Shown: positions 1 through 9,663, numbered from the stretch's first letter. The stretch is 64,000 nt of DNA from Paenibacillus taichungensis (GCF_013359905.1 NZ_JABMCC010000121.1:62001-126000), one strand, 5' to 3'. Made by a program: numbers and translations. The notes: generated from the sequence alone by a model not told the origin.

Positions 1-1854
1 TTAACGGGCAACCGGCAGGCCCTTGACGTGGTAACGCGGTTTGCAGATTGGGCGGTAGAAGGTCTGAGCCCGATGACCGAGGAACAGATGCAGATCATGC
101 TTCAATGTGAACACGGTGGCATGAATGAAGTGTTTGCCCATTTGTATGGAATCACCGGGAAGTCTGTATACCTTGAGATAGCCAACAAATTCACACATCA
201 ATTAATCCTCGAACCGTTGGAGCACAAGCAGGACGATCTTCAGGGCAAACATGCGAATACGCAGATTCCGAAAGTCATCGGTGCAGCTGAAATATACAAT
301 CAGGATCATAATCACGAGAGCTACCGGACAGCGGCGGAGTTTTTCTGGGACACTACGATTCATCATCGGTCTTATGTATTTGGTGCTACGAGCATTTCGG
401 AGCATTATGAAGCGAAAGGCATGGAGAGTCTCGGCATCAAAACCGGAGAGAGCTGCTGTACCCACAACATGATGCATCTGACGAAGCAGCTCTACACATG
501 GAATCCCGACAGTGCCTACATGGACTATTATGAAAATGCGATCTACAACCATATCCTGGGCACACAGGACCCGGACACAGGCAACAAAACGTATTTTGCA
601 TCAACACTGCAAGGCCACTACAAAATCTACGGTACTCACGATACTGCCTGGTGGTGCTGCACAGGATCTGGCATGGAGAACCCGGGCAAATACGCCGAGG
701 CAATCTACTTCGAGGATGAGCAGGATCTGTGCGTAAATCTATATATCGCTTCCCAATTGGACTGGAAATCCCAAGGCATATCACTGAAGCTCGAAACCGA
801 CTTTCCTTATTCGGAAAAGGTAACCCTTACGATCACCGAAGGCAGCGCCTCGGCCAATCTTAGACTACGTGTGCCCTCATGGCTGCAGGAGCCCATGACG
901 GCAACAGTCAACGGGGATACGGCCCATTCGTACACCCGGATGGAACCCGGATACCTCAACATCGAGCGCACATGGACCGCTGGTGATGTCATCACCATCA
1001 CGCTGCCGATGTCGCTCCACCAATACACATCCCGGGATGATGCACACAAGGTGGCATTCCTGTACGGCCCGATTGTACTGGCAGGGGCTCTGGGAAGCGA
1101 AGGGCTGCCCGAGGATACCATCGTGGACGAAACGGCACTGAATCCCAAAACGGCACCTGTACCTGTGATCTGGACAGAGCAGGAGGATGTACGCGAGTGG
1201 ATCAAGGCCGTAGACGCAAGTACGTTGACGTTTGAGATCAGCAAGGATGTCACATCAGACGGTAACCCGGTGAAACTGATTCCGTTCTATGATGTGCATC
1301 ATGAGTTCTATACAATCTATTGGCCGTTTAACGATGAAGGGGATGCACTGGAGAAGGAATTGAATGATATCACCATCGACAGGGTGCAGCCTGACGGTCA
1401 GCAGGATGAGATTGGACATCATCTGGATAGCAATTGCCGCGCAGAACATCATAACGGTTCATATACAGACAGCCGCAACAAGCTGCATATGTGGCGGGAA
1501 GCATTTGGTGTCAGCGGAGCTTACTTCAGCTACCAGCTGGCGGTGGATGGTTCTGTGCCGAACTATGTATGCGTGGCATACTGGGGCGGGGATCATTCTC
1601 CTTTTGAACGGGAAGGAACGATGCATGAAAGAATCTTTAGTATCGCCGTCGATGGACATGTGGTCGGTGAACAGCGAATTCATATGAACAAGATCGGTGA
1701 AGTATTCTACGTAACCTATCATGTCCCTGAGAAGCTTACGTCAGGCAAAGACAACGTTCGAGTTGCATTCCAGGCGTTTGACGATAACGGATGTGCCGGG
1801 AAAGTGGTGGAGGTGCGTACAACGCGAAGTAAACCGGAATCCATCTTTTCGTAA
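1..1854 (+). CDS. GH127 beta-L-arabinofuranosidase, 5' end outside window
   Basis: The reading frame is open from base 1 and enters with TGNRQALDVVTRFADW, a typical internal stretch of glycoside hydrolase family 127 (old DUF1680), so the N-terminus lies upstream of the window. The family removes terminal beta-L-arabinofuranose from plant or hydroxyproline-linked arabinans. The metal/cysteine site is visible: GESCC near base 450 and WWCCTGSGMEN near base 650 correspond to the Glu-x-Cys and Cys-Cys zinc ligands of HypBA1, the first Cys of the pair being the proposed nucleophile. The rest is the beta-sandwich C-terminal half. There is no signal peptide in the visible part. It ends before a strong terminator, so it is the last gene of its transcript. 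Substrate assignment within the family is inference. Confidence 0.9.
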   Translation, partial: LTGNRQALDVVTRFADWAVEGLSPMTEEQMQIMLQCEHGGMNEVFAHLYGITGKSVYLEIANKFTHQLILEPLEHKQDDLQGKHANTQIPKVIGAAEIYNQDHNHESYRTAAEFFWDTTIHHRSYVFGATSISEHYEAKGMESLGIKTGESCCTHNMMHLTKQLYTWNPDSAYMDYYENAIYNHILGTQDPDTGNKTYFASTLQGHYKIYGTHDTAWWCCTGSGMENPGKYAEAIYFEDEQDLCVNLYIASQLDWKSQGISLKLETDFPYSEKVTLTITEGSASANLRLRVPSWLQEPMTATVNGDTAHSYTRMEPGYLNIERTWTAGDVITITLPMSLHQYTSRDDAHKVAFLYGPIVLAGALGSEGLPEDTIVDETALNPKTAPVPVIWTEQEDVREWIKAVDASTLTFEISKDVTSDGNPVKLIPFYDVHHEFYTIYWPFNDEGDALEKELNDITIDRVQPDGQQDEIGHHLDSNCRAEHHNGSYTDSRNKLHMWREAFGVSGAYFSYQLAVDGSVPNYVCVAYWGGDHSPFEREGTMHERIFSIAVDGHVVGEQRIHMNKIGEVFYVTYHVPEKLTSGKDNVRVAFQAFDDNGCAGKVVEVRTTRSKPESIFS

Positions 1855-1880
1855 AATAAAATGAGCACACACATCATCAT

Positions 1881-1912
1881 CACTCCGGCGCTGGCGTCGG
1901 GGTGTTTTTTTT
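1881..1912 (+). terminator. Rho-independent terminator after GH127 gene
   Basis: A 10-bp stem (cactccggcg paired with cgtcggggtg, with G-T pairs) closes a short loop and is followed by eight T residues. It lies 26 bases after the GH127 stop. Confidence 0.85.
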
Positions 1913-2204
1913 GATTTTTATCGTATCGAATAAGCCCTATATAAAAAATGACACGCACAGCAAATTTCCACGTATTACCTGATAACATTTCTTTTTCCGC
2001 CACCGATTGTTCAAGGGTATCAGGCTCATTTTCCAAAGGTTACAAAATCTTATCCACGTTGTCCCTCTAAAGATGAAATGGGATAAGCCCAAGCCACGTA
2101 TATTATGAATATCCATATTAATCCACCCGAATGCGGCAACATCATGTACAATGAAATAAAGCTCCAATGGTAAATATCGACATAAAGCTCCAACACATAG
2201 CGCG
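1913..2204. other. Intergenic region, no gene seen
   Basis: This AT-rich spacer lies between the GH127 terminator and the ribosome binding site of the next operon. No convincing ORF is present. The promoter of the downstream three-gene operon must lie here, but I could not fix a clear -35/-10 pair. A weak inverted repeat around atatgaatatccatattaat is visible near 2100. Confidence 0.4.
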
Positions 2205-2216
2205 AAAGGAGGTCTG

Positions 2217-2957
2217 ATGATTTACATGATAAAGTACATAAAACTGCTGGGGCTGATCTTCGGCGTTGTGGTCATGAATGTTCTATTGTTCTCACCCGGA
2301 TTCATCGGACTGGAGTTTGGCGGGGGAGCATTTACAACAGCGCTCTCGGTGACATTTCTGTTCGGTAGCGTGATGGCTCTCTTCTATGGAAGCTACACTT
2401 TATTGTTCAGACAGCCGGTAGTCTTGCCTGTGAAGAATATCGAAACCCATGAAGACTATGTGGAAGCGTTATCCTTTTATCGACGAATTAAAGTACTTGA
2501 GGAAGATATCACACTGGGATTATCTCAACTAAGCCGCATGAAGAAAAAGAAAGAAACCCTCCTGAACGTGCTGAATCAGCGATTTGATCCGGGAGAACTG
2601 AGTTACAAGAAATTTGCTTCGGTCACCCTCGAAGTGGAGAAGCTGTTATACCTCAACATCCGAAGTGTACTTAACCGACTCAATGTGTTCGATGAAGCGG
2701 AGTACGCCAGCCTGATGAAGTCCAAATCCGCAACACTTCCCCAGAAGCTTTTTCAAGAAAAGACCAAAGTATATAACGACTATCTAAGCTATGTGAAAAA
2801 CTCGCTTCATACCAATGAGGAAATTCTTTTGAAGCTTGACCAATTGATGCTGGAAATCTCCCGCCTGGACAGCTTTGAAGCAGGAGATATTGAACAAATG
2901 CCATGTATGCAAGAAATTGACCAATTAATCAAGCACACCAAATTATACAGACAGTGA
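2217..2957 (+). CDS. Membrane protein with coiled-coil tail, first gene of TelA operon
   Basis: A 246-residue protein with two hydrophobic segments near the N-terminus (about residues 8-25 and 35-63). The rest is a charged, helix-forming cytoplasmic region rich in K, E and L. AAAGGAGG lies at 2205-2212. The ATG at 2217 is 4 bases away and a second ATG at 2226 is 13 bases away, so the first is preferred. The next gene starts 12 bases after the stop. Position and architecture recall XpaC-like partners of TelA/YaaN proteins, but I see no clear signature of that family. It probably anchors or partners the VWA and TelA proteins at the membrane (inference). Confidence 0.75.
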   Translation: MIYMIKYIKLLGLIFGVVVMNVLLFSPGFIGLEFGGGAFTTALSVTFLFGSVMALFYGSYTLLFRQPVVLPVKNIETHEDYVEALSFYRRIKVLEEDITLGLSQLSRMKKKKETLLNVLNQRFDPGELSYKKFASVTLEVEKLLYLNIRSVLNRLNVFDEAEYASLMKSKSATLPQKLFQEKTKVYNDYLSYVKNSLHTNEEILLKLDQLMLEISRLDSFEAGDIEQMPCMQEIDQLIKHTKLYRQ

Positions 2958-2969
2958 GGGGTTGTACGT

Positions 2970-4658
2970 ATGGCTAAGAAGGGAAAGTTTTTTTTCATAT
3001 CGATCGTGATGCTGGTACTCGTGTTTGGCCTCGTATATGCAGGGATTACGCTGACGTCGAACGTTGGTAAATCCAGCACACAGGTAACGACAGAGAATGC
3101 AGGCAAAGAGTTAGGCAAGCTGTATGCGGACATTGCGCCGGCAACGGCTGAACCCGTGAAGGGACAGATTGATCTCGACCCGGTGGATGTGGCTGAATCA
3201 CTGCCGGACATCTCCAAATTTCCGATCACGGTCGAGAATACAACGAATGATTATGTAGAGATCTTTTCTTCCATCGAGAAGGCGGGAACCGGAGCGGATG
3301 GCTGGTTAACCGAAGTAACCGAAGAGTTCAACAAGGCTAACATTACCGTTGGCGGCAAACAGGTTTCGGTAAAATTACGCAATATCGCATCCGGTACGGC
3401 GGCTGATTATATTAAGTCTGGTAAATATGTGCCTGATGCGTTTACCCCTTCGAATGAGTTATGGGGCGAGATGGTAGCTGCAAGCGGAGTAAAGACAGAC
3501 CTGGTATCCAAAAGACTGGTGGGGAACGTTCCTGGTATCGTCATCTCGAAAGCCAAATATGATGCGCTGGTCGACACGTACGGATCGGTTAATGTAAAAA
3601 CCGTGACCGAAGCGATTGCCAACAATGAGCTCGCGATGGGGTACACCGATCCATTTGCCAGTTCCACGGGCCTAAACTTTCTCGTGACGGCACTCAACAC
3701 ATACGACAGCTCCAATCCGCTTGGTGAGAAAGCGATTGAGGGTTTTGAGAAGTTCCAAGCGAACGTACCGTTTACGGCGTCCACAACCATTCAGATGCGT
3801 GAGGCAGCCAAGTCAGGCCGACTGGACGCATTTGTACTGGAGTACCAGACTTACGTAAACACCGCAGATCTGAAAAGTGGATACGTCTTTACCCCTTTTG
3901 GCGTAAGACATGACAGCCCGCTGTATGCACTGGGGCAACTGCCGCAGAACAAGCAAGAGATTATTAAGAAGTATGCAGAATTCGTAACCCAAGCGAAGTA
4001 TCAGCAATCGGCTGAGGAATTCGGCTTCAACGGCTTGCAGGACTACAAGTCTGAATTGAACACAGTGGATGGTGGCACCTTGTTGTCCGCTCAGAAAGTG
4101 TGGAAAGAGAAAAAGAACGGCAGTAAACCGATTGCCGCCGTATTTGTAACCGACGTATCCGGCAGTATGGACGGCGAACCGCTGAACCGACTCAAGGAAT
4201 CATTGCGCAAAGGCCAGAAGTTCCTTGGCACAGATAACAGCATCGGCCTCGTCTCCTACTCTAGTGGAGTAACGGTGAATCTGCCAATTGCCAAGTATGA
4301 TACGAATCAGCAGTCGATGTTTGTTGGTACGGTGGATAGCCTGCAAGCGGGTGGCGGTACGGCAACCTTTGATGGGATCGTCGTGGCGATGAAGATGCTT
4401 GAAGATTATATGGCTACCAATCCAAATGTGAAACCACTGATCTTTGTCCTAAGTGATGGAGAGACCAATGAGGGTCATACACTGAAGGATATTCGTGATC
4501 TGGTTGAGACGTACAAAGTGCCAATCTACACGATCGGTTATAACGCGGACATCAAAGCTTTGGAGAGTATCTCCAGCATTAACGAAGCAGCTAGCATTAA
4601 CGCCGATACAGACGATGTGGTGTACAAAATCGGTAACCTGTTCAACGTGCAGATGTAG
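2970..4658 (+). CDS. Membrane-anchored solute-binding-like protein with VWA domain
   Basis: A 562-residue protein. Residues about 7-28 form an uncleaved signal anchor, putting the rest outside the cell. The middle (about 75-370) resembles type II periplasmic binding proteins of the SBP_bac_11 type. The C-terminal part (about 385-560) is a von Willebrand factor A domain with an intact MIDAS motif, DVSGSMDG near residue 394, a central TFDG segment and LSDGETNEG. The same two-domain arrangement occurs in proteins encoded beside TelA-type genes. It lies between a membrane protein and telA with short spacers, so the three are probably co-transcribed. The role is unproven. Metal-dependent protein interaction through the VWA domain is expected from family knowledge. 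Confidence 0.85.
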   Translation: MAKKGKFFFISIVMLVLVFGLVYAGITLTSNVGKSSTQVTTENAGKELGKLYADIAPATAEPVKGQIDLDPVDVAESLPDISKFPITVENTTNDYVEIFSSIEKAGTGADGWLTEVTEEFNKANITVGGKQVSVKLRNIASGTAADYIKSGKYVPDAFTPSNELWGEMVAASGVKTDLVSKRLVGNVPGIVISKAKYDALVDTYGSVNVKTVTEAIANNELAMGYTDPFASSTGLNFLVTALNTYDSSNPLGEKAIEGFEKFQANVPFTASTTIQMREAAKSGRLDAFVLEYQTYVNTADLKSGYVFTPFGVRHDSPLYALGQLPQNKQEIIKKYAEFVTQAKYQQSAEEFGFNGLQDYKSELNTVDGGTLLSAQKVWKEKKNGSKPIAAVFVTDVSGSMDGEPLNRLKESLRKGQKFLGTDNSIGLVSYSSGVTVNLPIAKYDTNQQSMFVGTVDSLQAGGGTATFDGIVVAMKMLEDYMATNPNVKPLIFVLSDGETNEGHTLKDIRDLVETYKVPIYTIGYNADIKALESISSINEAASINADTDDVVYKIGNLFNVQM

Positions 4659-4739
4659 CACGGGGACTGCACTCGAAGTGACCTAATGTAAGGTTCATTA
4701 TTCCATTTTATATAGCACGTAATTGAAGGGGGAACTTGG

Positions 4740-5879
4740 ATGTCGTTTTCGATGGAGATACCTAGCCAGAAGGAAATTCAGAAGGTAATAGAGGAGGAAA
4801 TAAAGCCCGTACCTGCCGAGGTGGCGGAACTGCAGCAAGTCGCAAATGCCAATGTGGAGATGATCATGACACTCGATCTCGAATCGTTGGAGAAACGTAA
4901 GGAGATTCTGCAATCCATTGACGGCTTTGGCATGAACACGATGAGATCTTCTTCTGAGAAAAACGCGTTGCTTCAAGTCTCCGTTGGACATCTGTCCAAG
5001 ACGGGAGACGAGGGCGGTCAGGTCGCCAAAGGCTTGACCGAGCTGCATATGCAACTGAAGGATCTCGACCCTAGCGTGGTCGACTTTGCCAAGACCGGAT
5101 TCCTCGGTAAATTGTTTAATCCGCTGCGGGCCTATTTCCTGAAATACCAGAAGGCCGACGCGGTTATCGCCGATATCGTGACTTCGCTGGATAAAGGCAG
5201 AGCGACCCTGAGAAACGATAATACAACACTGGAGATTGAACAGCAAAATCTGCGGGAACTCACCAAACGACTGCAAAAGGAAATTCAGCTTGGCGTGCTG
5301 ATGGATGAGTCAATTGACGCACAGATCGAAGCCGCCAAAGTACGTAATGAGGACCCGGAGAAAGTCCGTTTTATCACGGAAGAAGTGCTGTTCCCACTTC
5401 GTCAGCGGGTCATGGATTTACAGCAAATGCTGGTGGTGAACCAACAGGGCATCATGGCAATTGAAGTTGTCATCCGCAACAACAAGGAATTGATCCGCGG
5501 TGTGGATCGCGCCAAAAATGTAACGATCTCGGCATTGAAAATTGCCGTCACCGTCGCGAGTGCACTTTACAATCAGAAGATTGTATTGCAGAAGATTGAA
5601 CTGCTTAACCGGACGACCAACGACCTGATCGCAGGTACGTCCAAAATGCTGAAAGATCAGGGCATTGCCATCCAGAAGCAAGCTTATGAGGCCAGCATTT
5701 CCGTTGATACGATGAAGCAGGCCTTCACAGATGTGCTTTCCGCGCTCGACTCCATCAGTCTCTATAAGCAGGAGGCCTTGCCACGGATGCGGGAGACGAT
5801 TAATCAGTTCCGTGAACTGGCGGATACCGGAGAGCAACAGATTCAGCGGTTGGAGAAAGGGCAGAAGCTGGGGCTGTAG
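4740..5879 (+). CDS. Toxic anion resistance protein TelA/YaaN family
   Basis: A 379-residue soluble, almost entirely helical protein matching the TelA (PF05816) pattern along its length: an N-terminal disordered lead, a central segment with GFLGKLFNPLRAYFLKYQKADAVI, and long coiled-coil helices towards the C-terminus. TelA was named for tellurite resistance, and homologues (YaaN, KlaA) affect resistance to membrane-active agents; the biochemical role is unknown. GGGGG-type SD lies just before the ATG (aagggggaacttggATG). It is 81 bases after the VWA gene and is followed by a terminator, so it closes the operon. Family assignment is firm, function is not. Confidence 0.9.
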   Translation: MSFSMEIPSQKEIQKVIEEEIKPVPAEVAELQQVANANVEMIMTLDLESLEKRKEILQSIDGFGMNTMRSSSEKNALLQVSVGHLSKTGDEGGQVAKGLTELHMQLKDLDPSVVDFAKTGFLGKLFNPLRAYFLKYQKADAVIADIVTSLDKGRATLRNDNTTLEIEQQNLRELTKRLQKEIQLGVLMDESIDAQIEAAKVRNEDPEKVRFITEEVLFPLRQRVMDLQQMLVVNQQGIMAIEVVIRNNKELIRGVDRAKNVTISALKIAVTVASALYNQKIVLQKIELLNRTTNDLIAGTSKMLKDQGIAIQKQAYEASISVDTMKQAFTDVLSALDSISLYKQEALPRMRETINQFRELADTGEQQIQRLEKGQKLGL

Positions 5880-5933
5880 TTTGAAAGGCAGTGAGAAGAA
5901 CACAAGGAAGTTACATGCATGACCTCAAAAAAT

Positions 5934-5971
5934 GGTTGAACTCAGATAAGATCTGGTTCAACCGTTTTTTT
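5934..5971 (+). terminator. Terminator of TelA operon
   Basis: The stem ggttgaac/gttcaacc (5934-5941 and 5955-5962) is followed by a T run. The flanking A run on the other side makes it usable for the convergent gene as well. Confidence 0.85.
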
Positions 5972-5984
5972 GCTTTCCTGCTGA

Positions 5985-6692
5985 TTAGGTCAAATCACGT
6001 TGAACATGGAGGACGTAGGGGATCAGCAGAAGAAGCAGAGCCAGTGAAGCTATCAGAGCAAGTAGCAGGCTTCCTTGGGTTAATAACAGTGCTCCCAGAG
6101 CTGCACCGATCACAAAAATAACCCAGGACAGGGCGAGTACTGCCCATTCGGAAGCAGGAGCCTTACTCCGAACGGCTTTGGCCAGTGCCTGTCCAATACC
6201 GAATAATGTGCCTGTTACAAATCCTTTGCCCACATCAGCATGAGCAACCATCTGGTGCATAGTGTTTTGCATACCCATGGCAACGACAATCGGGAAAAGC
6301 ACGCTCTGGGTATGGAGGAACAGCAAGAATGCAATAGCACCGGCAAACAGCAGGGATTCAAAGCCCAAGATGCCCGCCAGGCGCCATTTTCCCGCTCGAT
6401 CTGTGATTAACGTACCGATAAAGGCGCCTACAACGAATAAAAAGATGACTAGACCTATATTCGTTAATACAGCAAAGTCTCCTTCAAATAGCGCGATACC
6501 AAGCTTGGTACTGTTACCACTCATGAAAGACAGATATATTTTCCCCAGCTGCAGATATCCGACCGCATCAATGAAACCGGAGATCAGCACAAGCACACAT
6601 GACAGTAGAAGCCGGGAAAGACCCGGCTCCAGTCGTTCTACGGTATGCCCCACATGTTTGCGATCACTGGTCGAATCGGAAGCAGAAGCCAT
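5985..6692 (-). CDS. YoaK family (DUF1275) membrane protein
   Basis: About 235 residues with six predicted membrane segments and the DUF1275 hallmarks near the first helix: SGFIDAVGYLQLGKIYLSFMSGNSTKLG, plus MGMQNTMHQ and FVTGTLFGIG later. DUF1275 proteins are small multi-pass membrane proteins of unknown transport role. An upstream in-frame ATG at 6713 overlaps the ribosome binding site. The ATG at 6692 is preceded by GAAAAGGGG at a 9-base distance, so I chose it. It converges with the TelA operon. Single-gene transcription is likely. Confidence 0.85.
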   Translation of the reverse strand: MASASDSTSDRKHVGHTVERLEPGLSRLLLSCVLVLISGFIDAVGYLQLGKIYLSFMSGNSTKLGIALFEGDFAVLTNIGLVIFLFVVGAFIGTLITDRAGKWRLAGILGFESLLFAGAIAFLLFLHTQSVLFPIVVAMGMQNTMHQMVAHADVGKGFVTGTLFGIGQALAKAVRSKAPASEWAVLALSWVIFVIGAALGALLLTQGSLLLALIASLALLLLLIPYVLHVQRDLT

Positions 6693-6793
6693 GATGTCCA
6701 ACCCCTTTTCCATGATAATGGATTGGTTCCGTGAAATAAGACAGAAGGATTTAATAACTCAGCCCTATGTTCAATAGGTACCGGGTAGTTGAA

Positions 6794-7837
6794 CTATGAC
6801 TTCGATTTATTCGGGTCAGGTGCGATAAAAAGAGTATCATTCGGAAGCTGTTCGGCTTCCTCTTTGGACATTTCCAGATTTGTGGACAGGACATCATCAG
6901 GGTTTCCTGCGAGCCACTCGCTCAGATCAATAGCTTCATAATGTCCGCTGTTGAACCCGATTAACACACGGCAGACCTCATCTCCCGTATTTTTGATATA
7001 GTGACCTGCACCCATTGGCGCATAACCCACATCACCTGCTTCGAATTGCTCTGTCACGGCATGACCTTCTGCCAGAAATACGGTCATTTCGGCAGTGCCG
7101 CTAATGTAGTACTGCCATTCGTCGGCGTTTGGATGCCAATGCATCTCTCGTAATGCGCCTGGTTGCAGCTCGATCAATGATCCGGCCATCGTGGTGGAGA
7201 TGGGGAAATCTTCGACAGTAACCGTACGCTGTGTTCCGCCGCCTGGCGCACGTCTGGGCTGCTTGGCATGTAGCGGGTATCGGTGGGGAGTCGTCAGCTC
7301 TGAATTGCGGCGATAGGTTCCAGAAGAGGAACTGTCATTAGGGACAGGCCCTTTGACGAAGTAGGCTTCGCCTTGAGGCAATTTCGCTGCTCGCTCCGGG
7401 GTAATCCCAAGATTCTGGGCAACAATGTTGTTTGGTGTATGAGACAGGAAATCGGTAATGCTGAACGTGTGATCTTCCGAGAAATCACCATTATCAAATA
7501 TCAGAATAAAATGGCATTCGTCCGGTCCCAATCCCTGAATGGAGTGTCCGTAACCACGTGGGAAATACCACACATCTCCTGGCTCAAATGTATCGGTGTA
7601 CGCATGTCCGTCCGGATGAATGACAGTGGTGCGACAGGAGCCGCTGATCACATAAGCCCATTCCGCCGCATTGGCATGCCAGTGCAATTCACGCATGCCT
7701 CCCGGTTCCAGGCGCATGGATACGCCAGCTATTCCAATGGACGCAGGAAAATCCCGAACGGAAGCACCGCGGGTAATACCGCCCGGGCCTGTACGGGGTT
7801 CTTTTTGTTCAAGTCGATATTTGAAAGATGTCATCAT
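6794..7837 (-). CDS. oxdC: Bicupin oxalate decarboxylase-like protein
   Basis: A 347-residue bicupin. Each half carries a manganese site: cupin 1 has LHWHANAAEWAYVISG and GYGHSIQ, cupin 2 has MHWHPNADEWQYYISG and GAGHYI. The family (OxdC/OxdD) converts oxalate to formate and CO2. The flexible lid over the N-terminal site, SENST in B. subtilis OxdC, reads SEDHT here and keeps the glutamate linked to decarboxylation rather than oxidation. The acidic residue equivalent to Glu333 at the second site appears to be replaced (LIGF where OxdC has LEIF). AGGAGG precedes the start. Two adjacent ATG codons (7837, 7834) are possible. There is no signal peptide. It is shorter than OxdC (385 aa). Confidence 0.8.
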   Translation of the reverse strand: MMTSFKYRLEQKEPRTGPGGITRGASVRDFPASIGIAGVSMRLEPGGMRELHWHANAAEWAYVISGSCRTTVIHPDGHAYTDTFEPGDVWYFPRGYGHSIQGLGPDECHFILIFDNGDFSEDHTFSITDFLSHTPNNIVAQNLGITPERAAKLPQGEAYFVKGPVPNDSSSSGTYRRNSELTTPHRYPLHAKQPRRAPGGGTQRTVTVEDFPISTTMAGSLIELQPGALREMHWHPNADEWQYYISGTAEMTVFLAEGHAVTEQFEAGDVGYAPMGAGHYIKNTGDEVCRVLIGFNSGHYEAIDLSEWLAGNPDDVLSTNLEMSKEEAEQLPNDTLFIAPDPNKSKS

Positions 7838-8001
7838 GATTCCTCCTCATATTATATTAGGTACACATGTAAATAGTTAAATATGGCGTTCATACCTTTT
7901 ACCCATATTTTGAGAAACTATTCAATTGATTCCTGATTAATATGAGGAAAAAGAGAGACTTTCATTCAAAACTTATGCTGGTTTGTCTGTACGTGTTGTA
8001 C

Positions 8002-8610
8002 TTAGGGCGACTTATACGAGGTATGGTACACGACATTACCAGGTTTGAAATTAATGATTTTAAATAACTCATCTGCCATATAAGCCGGAGTATGTTTGAA
8101 TTCTTGTCGAATCCATTCAATAATCATGCCGAATATCGCATGGGATTGATAACTTGCCAGCAGCTCGCGATTGATGTGGGACGGAAATATTTCGTTGAGG
8201 TCCTGAAGGGCAAGGTCACGCAGAACATCGCAAATCATTTGCTGAAAATTGGATGATGCCTCCGATTTCACAACAAGGGTGTAGAATTGCGCATGCTGAT
8301 GCACATGTTCGAATATTTTGATTGCCGAAGAGGGCATATGACTTACTTCAAATATTTCTTTATCCAGATAAGGTTCACGATAGGAGAAGACCAGATCCTT
8401 AATGATGTCATCGATGATCTCATTGAACAGGTCTTCTTTGTATTGATAGTGCCTGTAAAAGGTGCCCCGATTCAGATCCGCCAGCTGTACGATATCGGTA
8501 ATGGATATTTCTTTGAACGGCTGCTTTTGCATCAATTGGATGAGGGCATCCTTTAGTGCCGCTTTGGATTTCTTAATTCTTCGATCCATGGAACTCGGAA
8601 GTTCGGTCAT
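8002..8610 (-). CDS. TetR family transcriptional regulator
   Basis: A 202-residue protein with an N-terminal TetR helix-turn-helix. KKSKAALKDALIQLMQKQPFKEISITDIVQLADLNRGTFYRHYQYKEDL matches the consensus including the TFYRHY recognition helix. The C-terminal ligand/dimer domain is of the TetR_C type found in DhaS-like regulators. It is divergent from the SDR gene at 8802 with a 190-base AT-rich spacer, so it probably represses that gene and itself (inference). The ligand is unknown. Confidence 0.88.
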   Translation of the reverse strand: MTELPSSMDRRIKKSKAALKDALIQLMQKQPFKEISITDIVQLADLNRGTFYRHYQYKEDLFNEIIDDIIKDLVFSYREPYLDKEIFEVSHMPSSAIKIFEHVHQHAQFYTLVVKSEASSNFQQMICDVLRDLALQDLNEIFPSHINRELLASYQSHAIFGMIIEWIRQEFKHTPAYMADELFKIINFKPGNVVYHTSYKSP

Positions 8611-8801
8611 ATGCAGTACTCCTCGTAAACAGGTATTTTAAGATAAAGTACATTTGGAATTAGAAGTGTTGATTAACGTACAATTGGACAAGCTTTTACT
8701 GATTGAACAGGAATGCTATGACTTATTATACTAATGATAAGAGTTAATGAACATTTGTTTGTTAACTTATTGTAAACGAATACATGGAGGTTGATACAAT
8801 T

Positions 8802-9560
8802 ATGAGACTTCAAGATAAAGTAGCTGTAGTAACAGGTGCGGGTTCTGGCATGGGCAAAGCAATTGCAACACTTTACGCGCAAGAAGGTGCTAAGGTGGTT
8901 GTATCGGATATCAATGAAGCTTCAGCGAAGGCAGTTGCTGAGGATATCAAGGCAAATGGTGGAGAAGCGACGTTTGTGGTTGCGAATGTGGCGAAGGAAG
9001 AGGATATTCAGAACCTGCTCGATACGACGGTTAACACCTATGGAACCGTGGACATTCTGGTCAATAATGCAGGCATTATGGACGGCATGGAGCCAGTTGC
9101 TGATGTTCTGGATGACAAGTGGGAAAGAGTATTTGCAATCAACACGACCAGTGTCATGCGTGCAACACGCAAAGTGTTGCCAATCTTCCTGGAGAAACAA
9201 AAAGGAGTCATTGTGAATATCGCCTCAGCAGGTGGGTTAAACGGTGGACGAGCAGGTGCAGCCTATACGGCTTCCAAACATGCAGTGGTAGGATTAACGA
9301 AAAACACTGGCTTCATGTATGCCGAACAAGGCATTCGTTGTAATGCCATTGCTCCAGGCGGGGTGGCAACCAACATCAGTTCGTCCATGGACGGGATAAG
9401 CCCATTTGGTGCAGGGCGACAACAGCTGGGCATGGCGATCAATCCACGTGTGGGGACGAGTGAAGAAATTGCACAGGTGGCGCTGTTCCTTGGTTCCGAT
9501 GAATCCAGCTTCGTGAACGGAACAGTTGTAACGGCAGATGCAGGATGGAGCTCTTACTAA
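8802..9560 (+). CDS. Short-chain dehydrogenase/reductase (SDR)
   Basis: A 252-residue classical SDR with the cofactor motif TGAGSGMG at residues 13-20, NNAG near residue 89, and the catalytic Ser plus Y-x-x-x-K (AYTASKHAVV). The C-terminal pattern GSDESSFVNGTVVTADAGW is typical of glucose-1-dehydrogenase/3-oxoacyl-ACP-reductase-like members. An in-frame ATG at 8784 sits on the ribosome binding site (TGGAGG, 8785-8790), so translation should begin at the ATG at 8802. Substrate cannot be read from sequence. The gene stands alone, divergent from the TetR gene, and ends at a terminator. Confidence 0.88.
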   Translation: MRLQDKVAVVTGAGSGMGKAIATLYAQEGAKVVVSDINEASAKAVAEDIKANGGEATFVVANVAKEEDIQNLLDTTVNTYGTVDILVNNAGIMDGMEPVADVLDDKWERVFAINTTSVMRATRKVLPIFLEKQKGVIVNIASAGGLNGGRAGAAYTASKHAVVGLTKNTGFMYAEQGIRCNAIAPGGVATNISSSMDGISPFGAGRQQLGMAINPRVGTSEEIAQVALFLGSDESSFVNGTVVTADAGWSSY

Positions 9561-9586
9561 TCCATCGTTTATAACTGAAATATGGA

Positions 9587-9621
9587 AAGAAGCTCATACC
9601 AATGTATGGGCTTCTTTTTGC
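9587..9621 (+). terminator. Terminator after SDR gene
   Basis: The stem aaagaagctcata/tatgggcttcttt (9587-9599 and 9605-9617) with a T-rich end lies shortly after the SDR stop codon. Confidence 0.8.
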
Positions 9622-9663
9622 ATGTCCACAACAGGCGTGAATGTGGAACATTAGGGCAGTAGG

